From contig NZ_BMNK01000003.1 in NCBI RefSeq assembly GCF_014646515.1, positions 372,001 through 436,000 on the forward strand: a DNA stretch of 64,000 bases, written 5' to 3'. A model generated the notes under the pieces. The model was given only the letters and a program-made list of their open reading frames with translations, was not told the origin of the DNA and searched no databases. Of this stretch, positions 62,577 to 64,000 are shown one piece after another (the stretch's first letter is position 1; each line of letters opens with the position of its first letter). The stretch is from Nonomuraea glycinis (lineage in GTDB: Bacteria; Actinomycetota; Actinomycetes; Streptosporangiales; Streptosporangiaceae). Position numbers and translations under genes: made by a program.

Positions 62577-63962
62577 ATGCTGCATGTCTCCGGAACCCGG
62601 CTCCGCAGAGCTGACGGCCAGTCCGTACGGCTACGCGGCGTGGGCCTGGGCGGCTGGATGAACCTGGAGAACTTCATCACCGGCCATCCGGCCAACGAGT
62701 CGTCCATGCGCGCCGCCGTACGCGAGGCGCTGGGCGAGGAGCGGGCCGCGCTCTTCTTCGACCGGCTGCTCACCTCCTTCTTCACCGACCAGGACGCGGC
62801 GCTGCTGGCCGGGCTGGGGATGAACTGCGTCCGCATCCCGATCAACTACCGGCACTTCGAGTCCGACGACCGACCCTTCGAGGTCATCGAGCAGGGCTTC
62901 CACCACCTCGACCGGGTCATCGACCTGCTCGGCGCGCGGGGCATCTACAGCGTCATCGACCTGCACGCGCTGCCCGGCTCGCAGAACCAGCACTGGCACT
63001 CCGACAACCCCACCCACATCGCCGCCTTCTGGCAGCACCGGCACTTCCAGGACCGCGTGGTGCACCTGTGGGAGGCTCTCGCCGACCACTACCGCGACCA
63101 CCCCTGGGTGGCCGGCTACAACCCGGTCAACGAGCCCGGCGACCCCAGCGGCAAGGTCGTCGGCCCGTTCTACGACCGGCTGGTGAAGGCGGTGCGCGCG
63201 GCCGACCCGCGGCATGTGCTCTTCCTCGACGGCAACACCTACTCCACCGACTTCTCCGTCTTCCGGGAGATGTACGAGAACACCGTCTTCGTCTGCCACG
63301 ACTACGCGCTGGCCGGGTTCGCCCACGGGGGCGGATATCCCGGCTTCACCCGGGGCGAGTGGTGCGACAGGAGCGAGCTGGAGCGCACCTTCGCCAAGCG
63401 GTCGAGCTTCCAGCGGGAGACGGGCACGCCGCTGTGGGTGGGCGAGTTCGGGCCCGTCTACACCGGTGATCCGGAGCGGGACAGGGAGCGCTACCAGATT
63501 CTGCGGGACCAGCTCGACATCTACGACGCTCATGACGCCGGTTGGTCGCTGTGGACGTACAAGGATGTGGGGTTGCAGGGGCTGGTGCACGCGAGCGGAC
63601 CTTACGTGGAGCGGTTCGGCGCGTTCATCGACAAGAAGCGGCGGCTGGGCGCGGACCGGTGGGGCTCCACCATGGAGGAGGCCGACGAGGTCGTCGGCCC
63701 GCTGCACACGCTGGTGGAGACGGAGTTTCCCGGCTGGCGCCCCTACCCGTGGGGCGCCCGCTACCAGACCGACGACCTGATCAGGCACATCCTCATCGCC
63801 CAGGCGCTGCTGCCGGAGTACGCCGAGCTGTTCCGGGGGCTCGACGACAGTGAGCTGCTGGCGCTGGCGGACTCGTTCGCCCTGGCGGGGTGCGTGCGCC
63901 GGCAGCCGCTGCTCGACCTGCTCGCCGGCAGCCTCGGGGCGTCAGGGCGTCCAGGCGACTGA
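62577..63962 (+). CDS. Intracellular GH5-like glycoside hydrolase
   Basis: A 461-residue (beta/alpha)8 hydrolase without signal peptide. The family 5-type acid/base is in NPVNEPGD and the nucleophile in WVGEFGPV; GVGLGGWMNLENFI near the N-terminus is typical of GH5 exo-beta-glucanases. It probably cleaves imported beta-linked oligosaccharides. ATG 62577 is chosen since AAAGG lies 6 nt upstream; ATG 62571 overlaps the permease stop. Confidence 0.83.
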   Translation: MLHVSGTRLRRADGQSVRLRGVGLGGWMNLENFITGHPANESSMRAAVREALGEERAALFFDRLLTSFFTDQDAALLAGLGMNCVRIPINYRHFESDDRPFEVIEQGFHHLDRVIDLLGARGIYSVIDLHALPGSQNQHWHSDNPTHIAAFWQHRHFQDRVVHLWEALADHYRDHPWVAGYNPVNEPGDPSGKVVGPFYDRLVKAVRAADPRHVLFLDGNTYSTDFSVFREMYENTVFVCHDYALAGFAHGGGYPGFTRGEWCDRSELERTFAKRSSFQRETGTPLWVGEFGPVYTGDPERDRERYQILRDQLDIYDAHDAGWSLWTYKDVGLQGLVHASGPYVERFGAFIDKKRRLGADRWGSTMEEADEVVGPLHTLVETEFPGWRPYPWGARYQTDDLIRHILIAQALLPEYAELFRGLDDSELLALADSFALAGCVRRQPLLDLLAGSLGASGRPGD

Positions 63963-64000
63963 GACGAGGGTCGGTATGGCGCCCGGCCGGCAGGCGGCCT

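Overview
The window is about 64 kb of high-GC DNA from a filamentous actinobacterium, most likely Streptosporangiales (Nonomuraea/Streptosporangium-like) or a close relative. This rests on gene content: a fused isobutyryl-CoA mutase IcmF, a mycothiol-dependent maleylpyruvate isomerase-type protein, zinc-free ribosomal protein L31 next to a Zur-like site, a giant AfsR-type BTAD regulator, a DUF3040 protein, several LacI-controlled sugar ABC systems without their own ATPase (normally served by a shared MsiK), and many GTG/TTG or leaderless starts. No rRNA, tRNA, CRISPR array or complete insertion sequence was seen.

Layout. 1-8 kb: truncated icmF, a zinc sugar/alcohol dehydrogenase, a CHAP amidase with a membrane segment, a PP2C phosphatase, an HTH-fused N6-adenine methylase and a Ser/Thr kinase. 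8-13.7 kb: a cellobiose locus (cebEFG-bglC-cebR order) with three LacI-type operators. 14.07-20.56 kb: a visibly less GC-rich five-gene islet with tight or overlapping genes: asparagine-synthetase-like amidotransferase, UDP-glucose 6-dehydrogenase, a second asparagine-synthetase-like enzyme lacking the glutaminase cysteine, a zinc dehydrogenase paralogous to the one at 2.4 kb, and an orphan membrane-anchored protein. I regard this as the best candidate for an undescribed pathway; the parts suggest formation of an amidated uronic-acid product. 20.6-23.6 kb: hydantoin/allantoin racemase plus NCS1 permease with a divergent XRE-cupin regulator.

23.8-33 kb is a mixed accessory region: MarR, epoxide hydrolase, MBL hydrolase, alpha/beta hydrolase, CorA plus a tiny membrane protein, a HigBA-like toxin-antitoxin pair (toxin frame-shifted) lying between two 122-bp copies of the 3' end of a PLP ammonia-lyase gene, an APH-type kinase, an HD-domain protein and a small lipoprotein. 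33-42.4 kb is an alpha-glucan locus: GH13 alpha-glucosidase, two permeases, binding protein, LacI repressor and a large secreted GH87-type alpha-1,3-glucanase whose three catalytic aspartates have the family spacing.

42.4-58.2 kb holds a PfkB-like kinase with a damaged active-site motif, several small secreted or membrane proteins, L31, an SDR, RecQ, an orphan LacI, a 2OG-Fe oxygenase, an AHSA1 protein, the BTAD regulator, a MazG-type hydrolase and a class IV aminotransferase. Short tandem duplications repeatedly sit at the ends of genes here. 58.3-64 kb is a fourth carbohydrate locus: a LacI repressor divergent from a binding protein, two permeases and an intracellular GH5-like hydrolase, with three CGAAANTTTCG boxes.
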